DNA of 64,000 nucleotides from a gamma proteobacterium HIMB30 (GTDB taxonomy: Bacteria > Pseudomonadota > Gammaproteobacteria > Pseudomonadales > Litorivicinaceae), in contig AGIG01000034.1 of NCBI GenBank assembly GCA_000227525.2, positions 1-64,000 on the forward strand, read 5' to 3'. Of the stretch, positions 36,608 through 45,055 are shown one piece after another. Each line of letters starts with the position of its first letter. The first letter of the stretch is position 1. The position numbers and the translations under genes are program-made. The notes beneath the pieces are model-generated. The model was not told the origin of the DNA. It saw only the letters and a list, made by a program, of their open reading frames with translations, and did not search any database.

Positions 36608-37318
36608 TCAATGAATGATTGGAGTCCCTGATTCAGACGAACTATCGTCTTCTTCGACTTGCTCCAGTTCATCCTCATACTCTTCATCGAACATGCCGGC
36701 TTGCTCAAGATTTGCAACGAGTCCTTCAGGCATCTGCTGATTAAACTCTTCGATCAGATCACGCACGACAGTCTGCAATGCCTCAACCGCAATTTGATGA
36801 TTTTCGCGAATTGCATCATCTTCAATATCCATTTGACCATGCCAATACAGACAAGCCGCCATCGCATCGTGTGCTTCATTCGCCACCTGATCATAAAAAC
36901 CCTGATGCACTCCATCCTGCGATTCAGCCCGATAGATCGTGATACTGAGATCAGCATTCTCACTCCACGGCTCAAGAGTTGCTTGACGCAGAATCATTCG
37001 AACGAGATACAGTTTCTGTCGATTCTCAAGAATACAAATCGCGTCATCGAGACGCACTGGAACGCCATCTTCTCGCTCAGCAAGCGAGACATAGGCAGCC
37101 ATGACCGGTGCGCTAAGCCAGGGCGTTTCATCATCCTCACCAACCAATTGGTCCGCTAATAAACAATGCAAACACTCCAAATCCGGCGACTTCAAAGCAT
37201 ATTCCGCTTGATAGATGGTGAGATCATCGGTCTGCCCGGCATGACGGAAATCCTGATTAAACAGAGTCACCGCATGCTCGGTGTGGGGAGCATCATCAAA
37301 GAGTTCGAGCGCTTGCAA
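36608..37318 (-). CDS. Conserved-looking acidic protein of unknown function
   Basis: I recognise no family. The 236-residue protein starts with TTG, supported by AAGGA seven bases upstream; an ATG eight bases earlier is out of frame. It is soluble, strongly acidic at the C-terminus (EEYEDELEQVEEDDSSSES), and has a Cys pair in LECLHCLLADQLVGEDDE and helices such as LYLVRMILRQATLEP. It overlaps or abuts pgi (TTGA). Codon use looks like neighbours, so it is probably a real lineage-level gene. It may be cytosolic and protein-binding; function unknown. Confidence 0.7.
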   Translation of the reverse strand: MQALELFDDAPHTEHAVTLFNQDFRHAGQTDDLTIYQAEYALKSPDLECLHCLLADQLVGEDDETPWLSAPVMAAYVSLAEREDGVPVRLDDAICILENRQKLYLVRMILRQATLEPWSENADLSITIYRAESQDGVHQGFYDQVANEAHDAMAACLYWHGQMDIEDDAIRENHQIAVEALQTVVRDLIEEFNQQMPEGLVANLEQAGMFDEEYEDELEQVEEDDSSSESGTPIIH

Positions 37319-37473
37319 TCTTGCATCCTTCTAGACGTGACACCATAGTCTTGCAAACATTGGAACAAGAACAAAGGGCATCGTAAAAAAAACGCTGGCG
37401 AATTTGTGTTCCGGCATACACTTCAGACCAGCGTAACGCTCGGGCGAATAATAAAAGGATTAGGATTCAAGCC

Positions 37474-38469
37474 ATGTTTAGATTTTTTATTGACCGGAAA
37501 TGGTGGCCTTGGAGTATCGGCGGCACCATCACAATCGTGTTGGCCGTGTGGTACAGCGTTCAACTCGATGTGCAAATCAACGAGTGGTTCGGCCGCTTCT
37601 ACGATGCACTTCAGCTAGCTTTATCTGAGCCAGGAGCTCTGAGCATTGAAGAGTTCAACGGCTATATGTTCGAGTTTTTCAGCATTGCCGGGATTTACAT
37701 TGTGGTCAACGTGATCTTTAACGGATTCCTGGTCAATCACTGGACCTTTCGGTGGCGTCGCAGTATGGCCGAGTATTACCAGGACAACTGGGGAAAGGCT
37801 CGGTTGATCGAAGGTGCGAGTCAACGAGTTCAGGAAGACACGCTCAAGTTTGCGCGAATCACTGAAGACCTCGGGGTGGGACTGCTCGAAACAATTTTGA
37901 TGTTGTTCGCATTCATTCCCATCCTGTACGGACTCTCGAAAAACGTGACCGAACTTCCGATCATTGGTCCTGTCGATCACGGCCTCGTTTGGGTGGTCAT
38001 TTTAACAGCGATTGGAGGTACGGTGATTCTCGGCTTAGTGGGCTCAAAGCTTCCTGGGATCGAATATGATATCCAAAAAAATGAGGCTGCCTACCGCAAA
38101 GAGCTGGTTATTGGGGAGGACGACACTGGACGCGCGCAAACTGAGCAGGTCAATTTCCTGTTTGACGACGTACGAAAAATCCACTTCAAAGCGTATCTGC
38201 ATTATTTCTATTTCAACATGGCGAAATGGAGTTATTTGCAGGGCATGGTGATCGTTCCTTACTTCGCGCTGGGTCCGACAATTGTGACTGGAGCGATCAC
38301 GCTTGGAGTCGTCAGCCAGACTGTCCGAGCGATGGGTAAAGTCGCGGAGAGCCTGCAATACATCATCCGGAGTTGGTTGAAAATTGTTGAATTGGTCTCT
38401 GTGTATAAACGTTTACGGGAATTTGAAAGACGCATTCACGAAGCAGAATCTGGCGCGTTACGCACATAG
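37474..38469 (+). CDS. SbmA/BacA-like family membrane protein
   Basis: Inner-membrane protein of 331 residues similar to SbmA/BacA, which import peptides and modified compounds using the proton gradient. Visible: a charged N-terminus (RKWWPWSIGGTITI), about seven membrane segments, the family core NHWTFRWRRSMAEYYQDNW and RVQEDTLKFARITEDLG, and a C-terminal SLQYIIRSWLKIVELVSVY. No ATP-binding domain is present. Preceded by a 155-base gap that has a 7-bp inverted repeat (ACGCTGG/CCAGCGT) but no clear promoter. Confidence 0.85.
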   Translation: MFRFFIDRKWWPWSIGGTITIVLAVWYSVQLDVQINEWFGRFYDALQLALSEPGALSIEEFNGYMFEFFSIAGIYIVVNVIFNGFLVNHWTFRWRRSMAEYYQDNWGKARLIEGASQRVQEDTLKFARITEDLGVGLLETILMLFAFIPILYGLSKNVTELPIIGPVDHGLVWVVILTAIGGTVILGLVGSKLPGIEYDIQKNEAAYRKELVIGEDDTGRAQTEQVNFLFDDVRKIHFKAYLHYFYFNMAKWSYLQGMVIVPYFALGPTIVTGAITLGVVSQTVRAMGKVAESLQYIIRSWLKIVELVSVYKRLREFERRIHEAESGALRT

Positions 38470-38547
38470 TGCCGAGGAAAACCGCCCTGTCATGCGTTTG
38501 AAACAAATGCACGGATAGGATACCCAAGCAGAATTCGAAGGAAAACG

Positions 38548-39324
38548 ATGACGCAACTCGCATTAGTAACTGGAAGTACCAGCGGAATCGGCCTCGGAAT
38601 CGCGATAGCCCTCGCTGAAGCCGGTTATCGTCTGGTTCTGAATGGCTTTGGCGAATCTGAGGTGATTGATCAAGCAGTCGCTGACGTCGCAGCAGTCAGT
38701 GCATCTTCACCCATTTATGTCGGAACCGATCTGACCCAACCTCAAGCGATTGAAACCGCACTCGCTGAAGTTATCGCATCGGAAGGACCGATCAGTGTCC
38801 TGGTAAATAATGCAGGGATGCAATTCACCGCACCGGTTGATGCATTTCCGACTGAAAAATGGGATCAGATCATCGCTTTGAATTTGAGTGCTGCTTTTCA
38901 CACGACTCGTTTATGCCTTCCTGGAATGAAAGCACAAAATTTTGGGCGTATTATCAATATTGCGAGTGTCCATGGCTTGGTTGCTTCAATCAATAAACCC
39001 GCTTATGTCGCTGCTAAGCATGGATTAATCGGTCTCACCAAAGCGACGGCGCTTGAAACAGCTGAAATTGATATTACATGCAATGCCATTTGTCCCGGTT
39101 GGACACATACCCCTCTCATCCAAGAACAAATTGAAAAGCGCGCGATGGAACTTAACATCACCTCAGAAGCAGGCGGGCGTGCTTTGTTGACAGAAAAACA
39201 GCCTTCAAAACAGTTTGTTACAACGGATCAGTTGGGAGCGCTGACCCGTTTTCTATGCACGGATGCAGCATCACAAATTACTGGCGCAAGTCTGCCAGTT
39301 GATGGCGGTTGGACCGCACAATAA
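38548..39324 (+). CDS. bdhA: 3-hydroxybutyrate dehydrogenase-like SDR
   Basis: NAD-dependent short-chain dehydrogenase interconverting 3-hydroxybutyrate and acetoacetate, a step in polyhydroxybutyrate turnover. The 258 residues have the Rossmann glycine motif TGSTSGIGLGIA, the active NNAGMQ segment, catalytic Tyr-x3-Lys in YVAAKHGLIGLTK and the BdhA-type NAICPGWTHTPLIQ with QPSKQFVT. The phasin-like gene at 52.7 kb is consistent with a PHB granule system. SDR specificity is hard to prove by eye. Confidence 0.8.
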   Translation: MTQLALVTGSTSGIGLGIAIALAEAGYRLVLNGFGESEVIDQAVADVAAVSASSPIYVGTDLTQPQAIETALAEVIASEGPISVLVNNAGMQFTAPVDAFPTEKWDQIIALNLSAAFHTTRLCLPGMKAQNFGRIINIASVHGLVASINKPAYVAAKHGLIGLTKATALETAEIDITCNAICPGWTHTPLIQEQIEKRAMELNITSEAGGRALLTEKQPSKQFVTTDQLGALTRFLCTDAASQITGASLPVDGGWTAQ

Positions 39325-39340
39325 CGTAGGGAAAATATTC

Positions 39341-40159
39341 ATGTGTAATGAAATCAGTTGTTATCAATCCGATCGACCAGCACTCAATGTCGATCCAGAC
39401 AGCCGCCGTTTGTTTCTCAAAGGTGTCGCATCACTGCCACTCGCTTACGTGCTCACCGATGTCGAATTGGCGAAAGCGGCTGCCCATGGCGGTCAAACGA
39501 TGTCGATTCAGACCGATCTCGCGGGTGAAGTGACCGGATATCTTGCTGAACCTGAGGATAAAAACGCACCAACAGTGATATTGATTCACGAGTGGTGGGG
39601 CCTGAATGATCATATCAAAGCGGTTGCACAGGAATTTAAAGAGAAAGGGTTCCGGGCATTGGCGGTGGATTTATTCAAAGGATCGGTCGCCTCAGATCGT
39701 GACGGCGCGATGGCGCAAATCAAAGCACTGAATCCAGATGAGGCGACTGAGACCATGAACGCATGGGTCGACTGGGCCAAGAACCGAGGCAATGGCAAAG
39801 TTGGCACTTGCGGTTGGTGTTTCGGTGGCGGCTGGAGCCTGCAAACTGCGCTATCGGCGAGTCCTGACGCAAGTGTCATTTACTATGGACGCGTCGGTGG
39901 ATCGGCTGACGATCTCAAAGATCTAACAACACCAATGCTTGGGCATTTCGGAACACTCGATAAAAGTATCAATCCCAAAATGGTTGGTGCTTTCCAGCAA
40001 ACACTTCGCGAGGTTGGCAAGGATCAATTGCTCACCACACACTGGTATACAGCCAATCATGCATTTGCCAACCCTACTGGGGGCCGCTATGACGAAGATG
40101 ATGCGGCGTTGGCCTTTGCACGAACGCTGACATTCCTCGAATCTCATCTTCGCGGTTAA
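39341..40159 (+). CDS. Dienelactone hydrolase family protein, Tat-exported
   Basis: Alpha/beta hydrolase of 272 residues with a twin-arginine signal (SRRLFLKGVASLPLAYVL at about 22-39). The nucleophile elbow carries Cys instead of Ser in CGWCFGGGWS, typical of dienelactone hydrolase; the catalytic His is probably in ANHAFAN near the end. A periplasmic form suggests a general ester hydrolase rather than chlorocatechol degradation. The ATG at 39341 follows TAGGGAAAATATTC, 16 bases after bdhA. Confidence 0.85.
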   Translation: MCNEISCYQSDRPALNVDPDSRRLFLKGVASLPLAYVLTDVELAKAAAHGGQTMSIQTDLAGEVTGYLAEPEDKNAPTVILIHEWWGLNDHIKAVAQEFKEKGFRALAVDLFKGSVASDRDGAMAQIKALNPDEATETMNAWVDWAKNRGNGKVGTCGWCFGGGWSLQTALSASPDASVIYYGRVGGSADDLKDLTTPMLGHFGTLDKSINPKMVGAFQQTLREVGKDQLLTTHWYTANHAFANPTGGRYDEDDAALAFARTLTFLESHLRG

Positions 40160-40167
40160 TCGTCTCG

Positions 40168-40189
40168 GCTCTGTCCTCCGGGATAGAGC
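40168..40189. other. Hairpin between convergent genes
   Basis: GCTCTGTCC / GGATAGAGC with a TCCG loop gives a 9-bp stem including one G-U pair. It lies between the ends of the hydrolase and MAPEG genes. No T tract on either side, so at best a weak bidirectional terminator or mRNA stabiliser. Confidence 0.35.
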
Positions 40190-40599
40190 TACAGCAGATT
40201 CCAGATGACCCAAATCACTCCACTGAGCGCACTTAGGGAGAGTGCGCTCAATGTCAACATCATCCCCAAAACACGCAGTCGGTAGGTCCCGAATTGTGGC
40301 TCCGTCACTATGAGTGATCGCGCATGGAGAACACGCCCAACGACAAAAATCATCCCTAATAGTGCGACCCACCAGAGGTAGCTATCGACTAACTCAAGAA
40401 TCAGCAAACTGACCAAAAAGATTGGCGTTACTTCGGTGAAATTCGCGTGGGCGCGAACAGCTCTCTCAAGCTCAGGCGCACCGTCGGTATTCAAGGGAAT
40501 TTGGGATCTTCGACGTGACTTAATGACTAACGAGGTAAGTATCACCTGTATGACAATCAAGAGACTGCTGATCAATAAGGTAACAACGGGAATTGCCAT
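40189..40599 (-). CDS. MAPEG family membrane protein
   Basis: Small integral membrane protein (136 residues, four hydrophobic segments) of the membrane-associated eicosanoid/glutathione metabolism family. The signature RAVRAHANFTEVTPIFL and GRVLHARSLI are present. In bacteria such proteins may conjugate glutathione, but most are uncharacterised. It begins one base after the chrA stop, so the two are likely co-transcribed. Confidence 0.87.
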   Translation of the reverse strand: MAIPVVTLLISSLLIVIQVILTSLVIKSRRRSQIPLNTDGAPELERAVRAHANFTEVTPIFLVSLLILELVDSYLWWVALLGMIFVVGRVLHARSLIVTEPQFGTYRLRVLGMMLTLSALSLSALSGVIWVIWNLL

Positions 40600-41775
40600 T
40601 CAAATCCACTCCAACCAGTGACAGAGATAGGTCGCGATCACCATCACAGTAACCAACTCAAGCGGCGATCGCTTCAATACGACGCAAGTCAATAAACTTA
40701 ATACCGCAAGCCCAGTGGTCACTTCTGAATACACAGCCTCAGTGAAGACGGGATTGATCAGAATCGCAAACAATAAGCCAACGACGGCCGCGTTGACAAA
40801 TACCAACCGCCTTTTCCAGTGCGTTAATCGGTCTCCGAATATCAACGCGATTGACAACAACATCGCGCCTGGAACAAAAATTGCCAATACACCAACCATG
40901 GCTGCCACCAAGGGAGATTGGTTGATCGTGACAGCGCCTAAATACGAGGCGATGGTGAAAAGCGGGCCCGGCATTGCCTGAGCAAATCCATAACCCGCGA
41001 GAAATACACTCGAGTCCATTGGCGGAACGAACTCTGATTCAAGTAACGGCAGGACAACGTGGCCTCCACCAAATACCAATGCACCGCTGATGTAGTGTCC
41101 CGCAATCAGATCAACCCAAACGTTGCCATTGGTTACCGAGAGAGCGACAACGATCCCCAACACCCAAACAACACCAACACCGACTGAGGCGAGCAAATGA
41201 TTCCGCTGAATTCCAATCGACGGATTGCTCTTGGTATCCGGATCGGATGCAAGCACGTATCCAGCGACCAAAGCAGTTGCGATCAAGCTGACTTGCATAA
41301 GTGCAGTTGGTACCGAATAAAACGCGATCGCTGTGATAAGCGCGATAATTTTTGTCTCGCGATCGACGCATAATTGTTTCCACATGCCAAGGACTGCTTG
41401 CGTTACGATTCCGACCGCGACAATCTTCATGGCGGTGATGAACCATGCACCACTAATGGTCCCACCACCATTTAAGATCCAAAGCCCTGCACACAGCATG
41501 AGAACCGCACTCGGCAGTGTAAAACCAAGCCATGCAGCCGATGCACCCCTCCACCCGGCAAAGCGATAACCGAGCCCCATACCAACCTGTGACGACGCAG
41601 GTCCCGGTATCAGCTGGCATAACGCAACGAGCGATGCGTAGTCACTCTCACTGATCCGGCGTTCTTTCTCGACGAATTGCTGGCGAAAAATACCAATGTG
41701 AGCAATCGGCCCCCCGAATGACGTACAACCAAGCCACAGGAACTGCAAAAAGATCGCCAGTGGATTCGATTTCAA
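40600..41775 (-). CDS. chrA: Chromate transporter ChrA
   Basis: Chromate efflux protein of the CHR superfamily, in the inner membrane. The 391 residues contain the two-domain (long-chain) arrangement, with family motifs FGGPIAHIGIFRQQFVEK, LCQLIPGPASSQVGMGLGY in the first half and FGGGHVVLPLLESEF and GYGFAQAMPGPLFTIASYLG in the second. Start is TTG after GGGAGTTGTT. In sulfur oxidisers a CHR protein might transport sulfate analogues; the default call is chromate resistance. Confidence 0.92.
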   Translation of the reverse strand: MKSNPLAIFLQFLWLGCTSFGGPIAHIGIFRQQFVEKERRISESDYASLVALCQLIPGPASSQVGMGLGYRFAGWRGASAAWLGFTLPSAVLMLCAGLWILNGGGTISGAWFITAMKIVAVGIVTQAVLGMWKQLCVDRETKIIALITAIAFYSVPTALMQVSLIATALVAGYVLASDPDTKSNPSIGIQRNHLLASVGVGVVWVLGIVVALSVTNGNVWVDLIAGHYISGALVFGGGHVVLPLLESEFVPPMDSSVFLAGYGFAQAMPGPLFTIASYLGAVTINQSPLVAAMVGVLAIFVPGAMLLSIALIFGDRLTHWKRRLVFVNAAVVGLLFAILINPVFTEAVYSEVTTGLAVLSLLTCVVLKRSPLELVTVMVIATYLCHWLEWI

Positions 41776-41817
41776 AACAACTCCCTTGAGCGAAACAGGA
41801 ATCTCACAAGATCCAAG

Positions 41818-43484
41818 TTACCTTGCTGCTAACTTCGTCGTATACAGTGCATCAATCTGAGACTGATACAGACCAATCACCTGTTGACGCTTGATCTTGT
41901 GCGTTGGTGTCAGTAGTCCGTTTTCCATTGTGCAGGGCTCACTCATCACAACTGCTTTACGGATTTGTAAAACCGGTGATTTATCTTGGTTATACCGCTT
42001 CAGTACGTCGCGAAGTACCTGCTCATAAGAAGTCTTCTCAACGCCATCAGCAAAACAAATGATTGCAGATAACCAAGGACGCGCATCGCCAACCACCACC
42101 ACTTGATCAATTTCTGAGAACAGATTCAGCTCTTGCTCAATAGGACCAGGAGCGATGTTATCGCCACCGGAATTCACAATAAGATCCTTCAGTCGTCCAA
42201 CGATTCGGATATGTCTATCAGAGTCAATTTCTGCCAAATCACCTGTATGCAACCAGCCATCAATCAGCGCAGCAGACGTCGATTCGGGATCATTCCAATA
42301 ACCTGTCATCACATTGGCTCCTCGCACGAGCAGCTCACCTGCTTCACTGAGACGAACTTCAACACCGGGCAGATTTGGACCCACAGTATCTGCTCGCTCA
42401 TCACCCGGCCGATTCACACTGATCACTGGCGATGCCTCAGTCTGCCCATATCCTTGTAATATACCAACGCCAAGCCCCTGAAAAATTCAGATATTTTGGG
42501 GTTGAGCGCAGCGCCTCCGGAGACAAAATATCGTAATTGACCACCAAACCGCTTGCGAACTTTCTGCCGAACAAGACGCTCACAGAGTGTATTCAGGATT
42601 GTTTCGAATCCTGACAATTTCGACTTCTGGCCCAACCGAATGGTGGTCTCGAAAAGACGACGTTTCAGCGGGCTTTCCTTCGCGATTTGGCTCGTAATCC
42701 GACTGTGTAAAAGCTCATATAATCTTGGTACAGCCGTCATCAATGTGGGACTGACATCAGCCATCATCGACGCGAGTTTATCGAGTTTCTCGCAGTAAAA
42801 AATCTCACCGCCAAGATATAGAGGAAGATAAAGGCCAGCCATGTGCTCATAAGCATGTGCGAGTGGCAAAAATGACAGAAATCGATGCGGTTCTGCCAAA
42901 TTTGCGTCTTCGAGAACTCTGAGAATACTGGTTACATTCGCCTGGAGGTTGTTCTGCGTCAGAGACACTAACTTGGGCAATCCATTAGTCCCTGAGGTCG
43001 CAATCAAGGCATACAGTGCATCTGGGTCGCGGTGACCGTCGACAGCGAACTCGCGCTCGACAATCTGTGCAAACATCGGTTTTTCATCGTCTGTCGTGAC
43101 ATATGTATTGAATTGAATATTCGAGGTCAGCGTGCTTAATCGATCGTATAATGGTCCATTAGACACCACTCCTGCGACAGCACCTGATTTTTCGATCAAA
43201 TACTGAATTTCATGATCCTGGTGAGTTGTGTATGCAGGCACCGAAACAAGGCCATAGATACAACTCGCGATGGCTGTAACCGCCCATTCGGGGCGGTTTT
43301 CCATCAGAATTAAAAGACGATCACCGGCATTGAGCCCGTCGACCTTCCACTGGGCACATAAACGCATTGCAGCTTCGACAACTTCCCCGCGCGAATACGC
43401 AATCCAAGTGTCATTCTGCAAGCGGTAGAGGCAAGGCAATTCCGGTGCGGCCTTCGCGAGCTCCAAAAATGGACTGATTAACAT
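41818..43484 (-). pseudogene. Long-chain acyl-CoA synthetase, frameshifted
   Basis: AMP-forming ligase (FadD/FACS type) that would activate long-chain fatty acids. The N-terminal part (start 43484 to about 42470) holds the adenylation core, including FLPLAHAYEHMAGLYLPLYL and YFVSGGAALNPKISEFFRGL. The C-terminal part resumes in another frame with GYGQTEASPVISVNRPG, TGDLAEID and GRLKDLIVNSGGDN. Between them the reading frame is off by one: about 42468-42474 one base is missing from the expected Gly-Val-Gly-type stretch. The longer C-terminal fragment alone is not a working enzyme. It is either a real mutation or a sequencing error. Confidence 0.85.
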
Positions 43485-43723
43485 CTTAACCTTCCGATTA
43501 ATCACGTCTGTGGTCAGCACCAGATAATGCCTGAAATACTGATGACTGTGGAGCATTCATCGCTGAATCAGTCGGTTGCTCTAGTCGACCATGGATCAAT
43601 CCATGTTAACCATTGATGGGCTTGTGTCGGTGTTTCAACACGAAACTGTGATTTGCGCTCAGAGGGGGCAAGCGTTAGTCATGAGATGTAGGTGTGATAC
43701 CATCATTCACGCCCCCAAAGACA

Positions 43724-43799
<76 letters not shown>

Positions 43800-43840
43800 A
43801 TGGGTGCGGGATTATTAAGGTCTGGACGCATCAAGTCAAC

Positions 43841-44884
43841 ATGCAACGCAAGATTCCACTCACCGACATTGCACAATTTCTCGCAATAAAAGACGCTTAC
43901 GACTGCGTGATTGATGTTCGTGCCCCATCGGAATTTGCCATTGATCATATTCCTGGCGCAATTAATCTCCCTGTTCTCAGTGACGATGAACGCGCTGAAG
44001 TCGGAACAATCTACAAACAGATCGATCCGTTTACTGCAAAAAAACGGGGGGCGGTCCTCACCAATCGAAATATCGCAGCACATATCGAAAAATTGAACGC
44101 GCACGCCAAGGATTGGCGTCCACTGGTCTATTGTTGGCGAGGTGGCCAACGCTCAGGGTCAATGGCACTGGTGATGAATGAGATCGGGTGGCCAGTCTCG
44201 ATCATTTCCGGAGGCTATAAAGCCTACCGGCGGCATATTCAGGAGCAGCTCAATCGCATTCTTCCTCAAATTCAACTGATTGTTCTTGCCGGACCGACAG
44301 GTTGCGGTAAAACCAAGCTGCTCAAACGACTCGAAGAACATGGCCATCAGATCCTTGATCTTGAAGCGCTCGCGGGACATCGCGGTTCACTCCTCGGACA
44401 AGAGCCGGACGAATCACAACCATCGCAAAAGTTGTTCGAGTCGCGTCTTTTTGAAGCGCTGTCGCAACTTGATTTGTTGAAACCCATCTTGATCGAATCA
44501 GAATCGTCGAAAATTGGCGAGGTCCATGTACCACAGGCACTTTTCCAAAATCTCATCACCTCGCAGGTAATCGCTTTCACTTGTGATCGATCGAAGCGGG
44601 CAGCCTTCTTGCTCGAGCAATATCAACATCTCACTCAACACCCAGAAATCACGCAGCAACTGATTCAGCGATTAGAGTTTCGACATGGTAAGAAGCAGAT
44701 TGCGCAGTGGGTCAAACTGATCGAAGAACGGTGCTGGGATCAGCTTGCTGAAAGCCTTCTTGAGCAACACTACGACCCAGCATACGACCGATCACAAAAA
44801 CGACTAAAAGTGACCGCTCATTGCGAACTTGAACGGCCAGGACAGCTAGAATCACTGACCATCTTTGATCAGATCGCCGATTAG
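43841..44884 (+). CDS. selU: tRNA 2-selenouridine synthase
   Basis: Replaces sulfur with selenium in 2-thiouridine at the wobble position of Lys, Glu and Gln tRNAs, using selenophosphate and a geranylated intermediate. The 347 residues join a rhodanese domain with active-site Cys in YCWRGGQRS to a P-loop domain with AGPTGCGKTKLL and the family segment LEALAGHRGSLLG. Start ATG at 43841; the longer upstream reading runs through the tRNA gene. selD, the selenophosphate maker, lies 2 kb away at 46904-48988. Confidence 0.94.
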   Translation: MQRKIPLTDIAQFLAIKDAYDCVIDVRAPSEFAIDHIPGAINLPVLSDDERAEVGTIYKQIDPFTAKKRGAVLTNRNIAAHIEKLNAHAKDWRPLVYCWRGGQRSGSMALVMNEIGWPVSIISGGYKAYRRHIQEQLNRILPQIQLIVLAGPTGCGKTKLLKRLEEHGHQILDLEALAGHRGSLLGQEPDESQPSQKLFESRLFEALSQLDLLKPILIESESSKIGEVHVPQALFQNLITSQVIAFTCDRSKRAAFLLEQYQHLTQHPEITQQLIQRLEFRHGKKQIAQWVKLIEERCWDQLAESLLEQHYDPAYDRSQKRLKVTAHCELERPGQLESLTIFDQIAD

Positions 44885-44923
44885 GTGGATATTCCACTCA
44901 GATTGAGCATGTCAGAAGTACCA

Positions 44924-44962
44924 CAAGACGACTGTCATTCAGTCGTCTTGCATCATCTTTTT
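44924..44962 (+). terminator. Terminator after selU
   Basis: CAAGACGACTG, 5-base loop, CAGTCGTCTTG gives an 11-bp perfect stem, with CATCATCTTTTT behind it. It is 39 bases past the selU stop and close to the extended end of the prpE frame, so it may act for both transcripts. Confidence 0.75.
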
Positions 44963-44968
44963 GTCTCG

Positions 44969-45055
44969 CTAGAAGCGACTCTCGATCTCTGACAGCACAG
45001 CCGGATCTTCGATTGTTGAAGGGGCTGTGTAAGGTTCTCCATCGGCGATCTTTCA
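44969..45055 (-). other. In-frame TGA and conserved tail of the prpE-like gene
   Basis: After the TGA at 45053-45055 the same frame continues for 27 sense codons (KIADGEPYTAPSTIEDPAVL, then SEIESRF) to a TAG at 44969-44971. This tail matches the normal C-terminal end of acetyl/propionyl-CoA synthetases, and the TGA occupies the position of a polar or basic residue. A CGA to TGA transition would explain it. Confidence 0.85.

Noticed and set aside
37401-37446. Inverted repeat ACGCTGG/CCAGCGT ahead of the SbmA-like gene
   Set aside because: Only 7 bp with a long loop and no conserved promoter context; could be chance.
45053-45055. TGA read as selenocysteine in the prpE-like protein
   Set aside because: The family has no Cys or Sec there, no SECIS-like hairpin was evident, and only selD, not selA/B/C, is in view. 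Nonsense mutation or error is simpler.
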